From positions 1 through 5,287 of the forward strand of contig JAJKIL010000009.1 in assembly GCA_021154515.1 (NCBI GenBank): 5,287 nucleotides of DNA, given 5' to 3'. The position numbers and the translations under genes are program-made. The notes below the pieces were generated by a model, which saw only the letters and a list, made by a program, of their open reading frames with translations, was not told where the DNA came from and did not search any database. Of this stretch, positions 1-4,864 are shown piece by piece. Numbering within the stretch: the first letter of the stretch is position 1; each line of letters begins with the position of its first letter. The DNA comes from Niastella sp. (lineage in GTDB: Bacteria > Bacteroidota > Bacteroidia > Chitinophagales > Chitinophagaceae).

Positions 1-24
1 TAATAACCCAATAACCTAACAACA

Positions 25-795
25 ATGGATGTTCAAAAAGCAATAGCGCAAACTGATCCCTGGAGCGAGTTGAAAATTTACACAGCAGCTCGTATTGCTT
101 TGGGTAGAACCGGAACGGCTGAACCATTGGAGGCAATGTTGCAGTTCAGGCTGGCACATGCCAATGCACGGGATGCTGTATATGCGGTCTTGGATCAGCC
201 GGTGTTATTACAGGAACTGCAATCATTACAGCAGGCTGCTTTTACGCTGACAACCCAGGCTGACAGTCGCAGTGAATACCTGCAATACCCCGATCGTGGC
301 CGGCGGCTGCATGCAAAAGCCATAGAACAGTTAACTGAGTTCAACAGTACCGGTTATGATATTGGCATCGTGCTGGCCGATGGATTATCCGCCACAGCTA
401 TTAATAGCCACGCCATCCCGGTTTTGAAAATATTACTACCGTTTTTTGAAAATGCTCATTTATCGGTGGCGCCTGTTTGTATGGTTCAGGAAGGGCGGGT
501 GGCTATTGGCGATGAATGCGGCCATTTCTTAAAAGCAAAACTGGTTATTGTCCTCATTGGGGAACGGCCGGGTTTGAGTTCGCCCGATAGTTTAGGGGCA
601 TACCTTACCTACCGCCCTGCACCAGGGTTAACCGATGAGTCGCGCAACTGCATTTCGAACATCAGACCGGAAGGGTTGAATTACCAGGCTGCGGCGGAAA
701 AGATATTCTTTTTGGTTAGAGAATCATTGCGGCTTCAACTTTCAGGTGTTGAGTTGAAGGATAATGGGGGAGAAGTTGACCAGTTGATCAGTTGA
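25..795 (+). CDS. eutC: Ethanolamine ammonia-lyase small (light) subunit EutC
   Basis: This is the small subunit of ethanolamine ammonia-lyase. With EutB it forms the adenosylcobalamin-dependent enzyme that converts ethanolamine to acetaldehyde and ammonia in the cytoplasm. The 256-residue protein carries the family signatures in order: ARIALGRTG (22-30), FRLAHANARDAV (41-52), YPDRGRRL (88-95), LADGLSATAINSHA (117-130), RVAIGDECG (158-166), IGERPGLSSPDSLG (178-191), RNCISNIRPEGL (207-218) and a final SGVELK (240-245). It is somewhat shorter than E. coli EutC (about 295 aa), mainly because the N-terminus is short. The ATG at 25 gives a sensible start; no clear Shine-Dalgarno precedes it, as is usual in Bacteroidota. 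Bases 1-3 are TAA and could be the stop of an upstream eutB, but this cannot be confirmed here. The last residues (about 249-256, ending VDQLIS) are encoded by an AGTTGAC-type 8-bp repeat and are probably a non-family extension. No microcompartment gene is visible. Confidence 0.95.
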   Translation: MDVQKAIAQTDPWSELKIYTAARIALGRTGTAEPLEAMLQFRLAHANARDAVYAVLDQPVLLQELQSLQQAAFTLTTQADSRSEYLQYPDRGRRLHAKAIEQLTEFNSTGYDIGIVLADGLSATAINSHAIPVLKILLPFFENAHLSVAPVCMVQEGRVAIGDECGHFLKAKLVIVLIGERPGLSSPDSLGAYLTYRPAPGLTDESRNCISNIRPEGLNYQAAAEKIFFLVRESLRLQLSGVELKDNGGEVDQLIS

Positions 796-806
796 CCAGT
801 TAACCT
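775..806. repeat. Four tandem 8-bp units GTTGACCA at the eutC 3' end
   Basis: Four consecutive octamers are readable: GTTGACCA, GTTGATCA, GTTGACCA and GTTAACCT. The first two and part of the third lie inside eutC, and the third supplies its TGA stop (793-795). The last two units also give a weak CCAG-TTAAC-CTGG stem (796-808). The repeat has therefore grown into, or been captured by, the coding end. Confidence 0.85.
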
Positions 807-839
807 GGAAGAATGGAGTTAGGAGAACGAAGAAAAATA

Positions 840-875
840 GTTGATAGGGTTGATGGAGTTGATAGCGTTGATAAA
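840..875. repeat. Four tandem 9-bp units GTTGATNNN
   Basis: Four back-to-back nonamers share GTTGAT in the first six positions and vary in the last three: GTTGATAGG, GTTGATGGA, GTTGATAGC, GTTGATAAA. The core matches the 8-bp repeat 34 bp upstream, so both probably come from one repeat family with different unit lengths. No coding role is apparent. Confidence 0.85.
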
Positions 876-880
876 GGGTC

Positions 881-912
881 GAAAAATGAAACGAGTGAAA
901 AATGAAAACAGT
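881..912. repeat. Two tandem 16-bp units GAAAAATGAAAMSAGT
   Basis: GAAAAATGAAACGAGT (881-896) is followed directly by GAAAAATGAAAACAGT (897-912), with 14 of 16 positions identical. A partial GAGGAAT continuation follows. This is another micro-repeat type in the same convergent intergenic spacer. Confidence 0.75.
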
Positions 913-940
913 GAGGAATATTACCCCATCGCGAGCCCTT

Positions 941-959
941 TCACGATTCACGATTCACG
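941..959. repeat. 7-bp tandem repeat TCACGAT abutting the lipoprotein stop codon
   Basis: TCACGAT occurs twice, followed by TCACG. The array ends one base before the lipoprotein stop codon (960-962, TTA on the plus strand). On the minus strand it reads as CGTGAAT repeats, related to the GTGAA words at 895-915 in the opposite orientation. A weak fold between the two is possible, but there is no T-tract typical of an intrinsic terminator. Confidence 0.8.
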
Positions 960-1493
960 TTATTGCAACTTCAGTTTAAACTGACCGTTAGAAATAACAG
1001 CAGAATCGGCATTGGGATCTGTGCTATTCAACAAATACAGCTTTCCGGAAAAAGTACCACTTACAGTTGTTGTGGTGAGTTCTTTAAAGTTGATCTGGAA
1101 TGGATTGCCATCATCGTACCGGCTGGCAAAGATTTTATCAGGGTTCTGCGTGTTGGGATTATAAATACCGGCCAGGAAGTAATCTGTAGTGGGATCAGTT
1201 TCCTTGTACGTGGTGCCCGTTGCAACAGGAATGGACAATTGAATGGTAAAGCCTATTCCTTCAAAATCGTTGGCATCATTAGTAGCGTTTGCAGAAAAGG
1301 AATAGTTTATTACTCCATTACCCACATCTTCTTTGTGGGCCAGCAATTTATACTTAAATGTTTTATCTACGCTGCCTATTTTGCACTTGATAAAGTATTG
1401 CGATACGTCTTCTTCTGCACTCTTATCTTTACCACATGACGCTACAATTACTGCCAATAGCATGACAGGCCAGCTAACCAGGATTCTTTTCAT
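960..1493 (-). CDS. Predicted lipoprotein of unknown function
   Basis: A 177-residue protein with a type II signal peptide: basic MKR, a hydrophobic stretch (about residues 4-18) and a lipobox V-A-S-C with the lipidated cysteine at position 20. After the cysteine comes GKDKSAEED. An acidic cluster soon after the cysteine resembles the lipoprotein export signals known in Bacteroidota, so outer-membrane and possibly surface location is inferred. The mature part looks like a small beta-rich domain of about 150 residues. It ends with a TVSGTFSGKLYLL block (143-155) and ISNGQFKLKL (167-176), a pattern I associate with small Bacteroidota lipoproteins of unknown function (DUF6252-like); that family link is tentative. 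The ATG at 1493 gives the complete signal peptide. It is convergent with eutC and codirectional with the downstream-numbered ligase gene, 144 bp away. No enzymatic motif is visible. Confidence 0.85.
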   Translation of the reverse strand: MKRILVSWPVMLLAVIVASCGKDKSAEEDVSQYFIKCKIGSVDKTFKYKLLAHKEDVGNGVINYSFSANATNDANDFEGIGFTIQLSIPVATGTTYKETDPTTDYFLAGIYNPNTQNPDKIFASRYDDGNPFQINFKELTTTTVSGTFSGKLYLLNSTDPNADSAVISNGQFKLKLQ

Positions 1494-1637
1494 ACCGGAA
1501 CAGATTTGGACTAAAAATATTTGTTTTCGGGAATTTCCTATGAGGATACGGACGGGATTGTCGTTTTTAACGGTTCTTTATGCATAAATATTGTGCCAGT
1601 ATTGCATGTTATGAAAAATCTGAATATAACGAGGTGT
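1494..1637 (-). promoter_or_regulatory. Probable promoter region of the lipoprotein gene
   Basis: This 144-bp spacer separates the ligase stop from the lipoprotein start, both on the minus strand. The best -7 candidate is TATTTATG (plus-strand 1583-1590), one mismatch from the Bacteroidota TAnnTTTG element, but no TTG-type -33 box lies at the expected distance. A second AT-rich word, TATTTTTA, sits nearer the start at about 1513-1520. I cannot assign the promoter with confidence. Confidence 0.3.
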
Positions 1638-1646
1638 TTATACACC
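1633..1646 (-). terminator. Small hairpin over the ligase stop codon, weak terminator candidate
   Basis: GGTGT-TTAT-ACACC on the plus strand forms a perfect 5-bp stem with a 4-base loop, and it contains the ligase stop codon (1638-1640). On the transcript, a U-containing stretch (GATTTTTC) follows only about 15 bases later, so this is at best a weak or 3'-protecting structure. Confidence 0.25.
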
Positions 1647-2750
1647 CGCCAGGAACTGGCTATGGATGTAATCAACCACGTTCACCAGGCTGTTGGTTTG
1701 TTGAAAAACCTTCAGCTGACGATCGGCGCCAGTGCCTTCTTCCATCATTTTAGCGATATAATTAATAGCGTGGCGGCTACCCAGTTCATCCACCACATCA
1801 TCAACAAAATCGAGCAATTCGTATATCAAAACGCGCGTATTGATCTCTTCTTCCTTGCCAAAATCTATCAGCAAACCGTCGATACCATAGCGGCTTGCCC
1901 GCCATTTGTTTTCGTTGATGAGGGCGCGTGAGTATTGAATGAAGTTCAGGTTTTGTAAACGCAGCTTATAAATTTTAGCGCAAACACCCTGAAACAATGC
2001 GGCGATGGCTATTGTTTCCTGCACTGTTAATGGCACGTCGCATATCCTGAATTCTACCGTATTGAAAAAAGGGTGCACCCGAAGGTCCCACCAGATCTTT
2101 TTCGCATTGTCGATGCAGTTGGTTTTTACCAGCAGCTTTATAAAATTGTCATAGTCTTCGATGGTATCGAAGGTTTCGGGGATACCCGTGCGGGGGAATT
2201 TGTCAAACACCTTCGTCCGGTATGATTTGTAGCCTGTATTCCTTCCTTCCCAAAAAGGAGAGTTGGTGCTAAGCGCGTATATATGTGGTAAAAAATACCG
2301 CGTTGAATTGGCGATGTGGTTGGCCATTTCCCGGCTTTCCATACCCACGTGTACATGCAGGCCGAAAATAAGATTGCTGCGGGCGGCGTCCTGCAGAATA
2401 TCCAGGATCTCTTTGTACCGGGCATGATCGGTGATTAACTGGCTTTCCCAGTGACTGAAGGGATGGGTGCCGGATGCACCAACCCAAAAACCCAGGTCGC
2501 CGGCAATGTGGGAAATGGTGCGGCGCAGGTTACTTACGTCTTTAAAAGCTTCATCAACATTGCGGCAAACATCGGTGCCTACCTCCACAACAGCCTGGTG
2601 CATTTCGGCTTTTACTTTATCTCTAATTACCTTTTGCCCTTCGGTAACTATCCGTTGCTGGTGACTCTTCAACTCACGGTTAACCGGGTCAAGTACCATA
2701 TATTCTTCTTCAATGCCAAGCGTAAAATGCGATAAGTTGATATTTGCCAT
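1638..2750 (-). CDS. Carboxylate-amine ligase, YbdK/GCS2 family
   Basis: A 370-residue member of the glutamate-cysteine ligase type 2 family, close in length and layout to E. coli YbdK (372 aa). These enzymes have a glutamine-synthetase-like fold and use ATP to join a carboxylate to an amine; YbdK has only weak gamma-glutamylcysteine ligase activity and its true substrate is unclear. Visible signatures: FTLGIEEEYMVLD (9-21) with metal/ATP-binding acidic residues, VVEVGTDVCRN (54-64), GASGTHPF (91-98), GLHVHVG (130-136), WWDLRVHP (220-227) followed by NTVEFRICDVPLT (230-242), and WRASRYGIDG (283-292). All core motifs are present and the protein appears intact and cytoplasmic. The start is supported by the usual short lead into FTLGIEEE. 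It lies 136 bp downstream of the ATP-grasp gene on the same strand and has its own promoter-like sequence (2829-2860), so the two may be co-regulated without being strictly one operon. The actual substrates cannot be read from sequence. Confidence 0.93.
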   Translation of the reverse strand: MANINLSHFTLGIEEEYMVLDPVNRELKSHQQRIVTEGQKVIRDKVKAEMHQAVVEVGTDVCRNVDEAFKDVSNLRRTISHIAGDLGFWVGASGTHPFSHWESQLITDHARYKEILDILQDAARSNLIFGLHVHVGMESREMANHIANSTRYFLPHIYALSTNSPFWEGRNTGYKSYRTKVFDKFPRTGIPETFDTIEDYDNFIKLLVKTNCIDNAKKIWWDLRVHPFFNTVEFRICDVPLTVQETIAIAALFQGVCAKIYKLRLQNLNFIQYSRALINENKWRASRYGIDGLLIDFGKEEEINTRVLIYELLDFVDDVVDELGSRHAINYIAKMMEEGTGADRQLKVFQQTNSLVNVVDYIHSQFLAGV

Positions 2751-2771
2751 TTCTTAAAGTTAACCCTCAAC

Positions 2772-2789
2772 CTCCGCCAGCTGGCGGAG
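2772..2789. repeat. Perfect 18-bp palindrome in the ligase leader
   Basis: CTCCGCCAGCTGGCGGAG is fully self-complementary (9-bp arms, no spacer). It lies between the predicted promoter and the ATG of the carboxylate-amine ligase, ending about 21 bases before the start codon in the transcript. It is GC-rich compared with its AT-rich surroundings. I recall similar CCGCCAGCTGGCGG words in intergenic DNA of other Bacteroidota, which would make it a dispersed palindromic element; in RNA it could also act as a leader hairpin. Confidence 0.8.
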
Positions 2790-2828
2790 AGTAAATGAAT
2801 GGTTTGTTGTTTATTACTTATTCCAGCG

Positions 2829-2860
2829 CAAAGGTACCTTGTTCTTAAAGCTGGATTCAA
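2829..2860 (-). promoter_or_regulatory. Bacteroidota-type promoter for the carboxylate-amine ligase
   Basis: On the minus strand TACCTTTG (plus 2829-2836) matches the -7 consensus TAnnTTTG exactly, and a TTG (plus 2858-2860) lies 21 bases upstream as the -33 element. Transcription would start around 2820-2823, giving a leader of about 70 nt that includes the 18-bp palindrome. Confidence 0.55.
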
Positions 2861-2886
2861 TTTATTTATTCATACTCATCTCCTTG

Positions 2887-3882
2887 TCAACTTTCTAATT
2901 TCTCTGTTTCTAATTTTTCCTCTATAATTTCTCCTATAAGCTCCCGGTTTATGCTCCGCCGGGTATATTCTCCCCAGGTAAGGTTATCTTTTCCGGGCTC
3001 ATGAGTGAGCGCTCTTTCAATGGCATAAGTAGCCGCTGTTTCAACCACCCATTCAAAATTATCCTCACCCACACTTGGGCGGTCAGCATCGGGAACGGGG
3101 TTGCAAAAATCGATGGCATAGGGAACGCCATCCCGAATGGCCAGCTCAACCGTATTGAAATCGTACCCCAGGTATTGATTGATGCGTCGCACCACTTCTT
3201 CCATCTGGTGCAACCGGTCGGGCGATGGTTTGAAATTACTGTTGTAACGAAGGTGATGAGGATTGCGCGGTTCGTAAGGCATTATGTGCACATACTTACC
3301 ACCGATGCAGTAACAACGGTAGTATTCTTCAAACACAATTTCTTCCTGCAACAGCATTACCAGTTGCCCGGTTTCGCGGTGATTATGAAAGAACTCTTCT
3401 TTGTTATGCAGTTTGTATACATGTTTCCATCCCCCGCCGGCAAAGGGTTTCATATAAGCCGGAAAGCCAACGTATTCAAAGATCTTTTCCCAGTTCAATG
3501 GATAAGCCAGGTTGGCAAACGATTCGGGGCTGGTATCCGGGGGCAGTTCGAAGGAGGGTAGAATAACTGTTTTTGGAACAGGTATGCCTATCCGGGTGGC
3601 CAGGCAGTTGTTAAAGAATTTTTCATCGGCGCTTCCCCAAAATGGATTGTTGATAACGGCGGTGCCGCAAATAGCCGCATTTTTAAGGTAAGAACGATAG
3701 AAAGGAACATCATGTGAAATGCGGTCGAGGATCACATCATATTCAACGGCGGCGCCTTGTATTACTTTGTCTATATGAACAGGTTCTGCAATAATACCGG
3801 GTGTATCCCGGCTGTTGACGTGTTCTATAAAAGCCAGTGGGAAGGTCCTTTCCCGGCCAAAAAGAATTCCGATCTTTTTCAT
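2887..3882 (-). CDS. ATP-grasp domain ligase of unknown substrate
   Basis: A 331-residue ATP-grasp protein; the fold activates a carboxylate as acyl phosphate and couples it to an amine or thiol. Residues 1-85 form a Rossmann-like pre-ATP-grasp domain (KKIGILFGRERTFP at the start). SADEKFFNNCLATRIGIPVP (84-103) resembles the D-K...GIPVPKT lead into the ATP-grasp fold. KPFAGGGWKHVYK (145-157) is the glycine-rich nucleotide loop with Lys145, LLQEEIVFEEYYRCYCIG (177-194) holds the base-binding strand, and VELAIRDG (245-252) plus YAIDFCNPVPDAD (255-267) hold probable Mg-ATP ligands Glu246, Asp258 and Asn261. No signal peptide is present, so the protein is cytoplasmic. It precedes the YbdK-like ligase on the same strand and is divergent from an esterase, suggesting a shared pathway. 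The C-terminal tail EKLET-EKLES comes from a 15-bp tandem duplication and is probably dispensable. It is not a canonical GshB or D-Ala-D-Ala ligase by motif layout; its substrate is unknown. Confidence 0.92.
   Translation of the reverse strand: MKKIGILFGRERTFPLAFIEHVNSRDTPGIIAEPVHIDKVIQGAAVEYDVILDRISHDVPFYRSYLKNAAICGTAVINNPFWGSADEKFFNNCLATRIGIPVPKTVILPSFELPPDTSPESFANLAYPLNWEKIFEYVGFPAYMKPFAGGGWKHVYKLHNKEEFFHNHRETGQLVMLLQEEIVFEEYYRCYCIGGKYVHIMPYEPRNPHHLRYNSNFKPSPDRLHQMEEVVRRINQYLGYDFNTVELAIRDGVPYAIDFCNPVPDADRPSVGEDNFEWVVETAATYAIERALTHEPGKDNLTWGEYTRRSINRELIGEIIEEKLETEKLES
2890..2919 (-). repeat. 15-bp tandem duplication encoding the ATP-grasp C-terminus
   Basis: On the minus strand GAAAAATTAGAAACA is followed by GAGAAATTAGAAAGT (12 of 15 identical), coding for EKLET-EKLES. 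It leads directly into the TGA stop as AGT-TGA, the same AGTTGAC word in which eutC ends. Confidence 0.8.
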
Positions 3883-3931
3883 ATCAAGCGCATTTGGGTG
3901 ATTCAGATGCTATTGCACAAAACCCAGCTTC

Positions 3932-3939
3932 CAAATTTA
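3932..3939 (-). promoter_or_regulatory. -7 element for the ATP-grasp gene
   Basis: TAAATTTG on the minus strand matches TAnnTTTG exactly and would give a leader of roughly 43-45 nt before the ATG at 3882. No TTG is found at the normal -33 spacing; a TTTG lies about 28 bases upstream, which is too far to count. It points away from the esterase promoter 43 bp to the right. Confidence 0.45.
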
Positions 3940-3981
3940 CAATTCCTTTACATTTAACGTTCCACCTCAAACATATTTACC

Positions 3982-3989
3982 TAATTTTG
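3982..3989 (+). promoter_or_regulatory. -7 element abutting the esterase start codon
   Basis: TAATTTTG matches TAnnTTTG exactly and ends only 7 bases before the ATG at 3997. Transcription would begin about at the ATG, so the message would be leaderless, or translation begins at the later Met codon at 4024. No convincing -33 element is seen. Confidence 0.5.
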
Positions 3990-3996
3990 CCGCGCT

Positions 3997-4818
3997 ATGC
4001 AAACAGAAGTAAGTACGGGTATAATGGTAGAAACGATTGAATTGCCATCTGAAGCGCTCCAACGTACCATAACGATCAATTTTTACGGTCCCACCAGCCA
4101 TTCCGGAAATCAGCCGATAGGTTTATTACTGTTAAATGACGGTCAGGATATTGAAGCCATGGGCTTTGATAAAATGATTGCTTACTTGCTTCAAACAGAA
4201 GCTATTACACCAATGTTGTGTGTTGGGATCCATGCGGGTGAAGAAAGGATGCTGGAGTATGGCATGATCAGCAGTCCCGATTTTAAAGGCCGCGGCGCCA
4301 AAGCCGGACTGTACCGTCAATTTATAATAGAAGAATTATTGCCCTATATTCATGCTCGTTATGCACACCTGGTTTTTAGTGAAACCGCATTTGCCGGTTT
4401 TTCATTGGGTGGCTTAAGTGCACTGGACCTTGTATGGAACCATCCTGACATCTTTTCCAAAGTGGGTGTGTTTTCCGGTTCGCTTTGGTGGCGCTCGAAA
4501 GACAGGAAGGAAAAAAATTTTAGCGAGGCCAACGACCGGTTGATGCACCGCCAGATCAGACAGGGAAAATACCAGCCCGGCATGAAATTCTTTTTTCAAT
4601 GTGGGGAACTGGATGAAATGGAAGACCGCAACGGTAATAAAGTGATCGACTCCATTGACGATACCATCGATATAATGCGCGAGCTGATGGCCAAGGGCTG
4701 GCTCGAAGGGAAAAATATGCGTTACCTGCAATTGCCAGATGGCAAACATGATATCCGCTCCTGGGCCAAGGCCCTGCCCGTGTTTTTGAAATGGGGGTGG
4801 AGGAGAAAAAGTTCCTAG
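3997..4818 (+). CDS. Alpha/beta hydrolase, esterase D / enterochelin esterase-like
   Basis: A 273-residue serine hydrolase of the esterase D family (Fes-like, PF00756 type). The nucleophile elbow GFSLGG places the catalytic serine at 136. The histidine is H251 in DGKHDIRSWAKALP (248-261), matching the family's GxHxxxxW pattern. The acid is probably one of the acidic residues in CGELDEMED (202-210). The oxyanion-side strand LLLLNDGQD (43-51) is also typical. No signal peptide is present, so it should act in the cytoplasm. An extra DRNGNKVIDSID segment (210-221) has the spacing of a dockerin/EF-hand calcium loop. The gene is divergent from the ATP-grasp/carboxylate-amine ligase pair with a 114-bp spacer, suggesting that it cleaves an ester or amide in the same pathway. 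The family start could be Met1 or Met10 (4024), since the -7 box sits directly upstream of Met1. The substrate is unknown; siderophore esterase activity is not implied by the fold alone. Confidence 0.9.
   Translation: MQTEVSTGIMVETIELPSEALQRTITINFYGPTSHSGNQPIGLLLLNDGQDIEAMGFDKMIAYLLQTEAITPMLCVGIHAGEERMLEYGMISSPDFKGRGAKAGLYRQFIIEELLPYIHARYAHLVFSETAFAGFSLGGLSALDLVWNHPDIFSKVGVFSGSLWWRSKDRKEKNFSEANDRLMHRQIRQGKYQPGMKFFFQCGELDEMEDRNGNKVIDSIDDTIDIMRELMAKGWLEGKNMRYLQLPDGKHDIRSWAKALPVFLKWGWRRKSS
4624..4659 (+). other. EF-hand/dockerin-like 12-residue loop within the esterase
   Basis: Codons 210-221 read D-R-N-G-N-K-V-I-D-S-I-D: acidic or amide residues at loop positions 1, 3, 5, 9 and 12 and Ile at position 8, the pattern of a calcium-binding EF-hand or dockerin loop. 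It follows the probable catalytic-acid segment. Calcium binding is inferred from spacing only. Confidence 0.5.
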
Positions 4819-4822
4819 TATT

Positions 4823-4864
4823 AAGTTGAAAGTTTTAAGTTGAAGGTTTAATGTTTTCAGTTAC
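4823..4864. repeat. 14-bp tandem repeat AAGTTGAARGTTTW downstream of the esterase
   Basis: AAGTTGAAAGTTTT (4823-4836) is followed by AAGTTGAAGGTTTA (4837-4850), 12 of 14 identical, and by a diverged third copy ATGTTTTCAGTTAC (4851-4864). It starts four bases after the esterase stop and runs straight into the 21-bp array. Confidence 0.75.

Noticed and set aside
742..951. 69-codon minus-strand frame across the eutC 3' end and spacer
   Set aside because: It is translated micro-repeat sequence (YQRYQLHQPYQL) overlapping eutC, with no independent support.
963..1439. 158-codon open frame antisense to the lipoprotein gene
   Set aside because: The opposite strand has a clear signal peptide and lipobox with a complete protein; the antisense translation has no recognisable features.
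1580..1603. Sigma-54-like promoter on the minus strand (TGGCAC ... TGCA) upstream of the lipoprotein gene
   Set aside because: The GG-to-GC distance is 12 bases instead of the required 10, so the -24/-12 geometry is wrong.
2772..2789. Palindrome as an intrinsic terminator for the ATP-grasp gene
   Set aside because: It lies downstream of a strong promoter match for the next gene and is not followed by a T-tract in the transcript; a leader or dispersed-element role is more consistent.
3001..3561. 186-codon open frame antisense to the ATP-grasp gene
   Set aside because: The minus-strand frame contains well-formed ATP-grasp motifs; the plus-strand frame is a shadow with no family resemblance.
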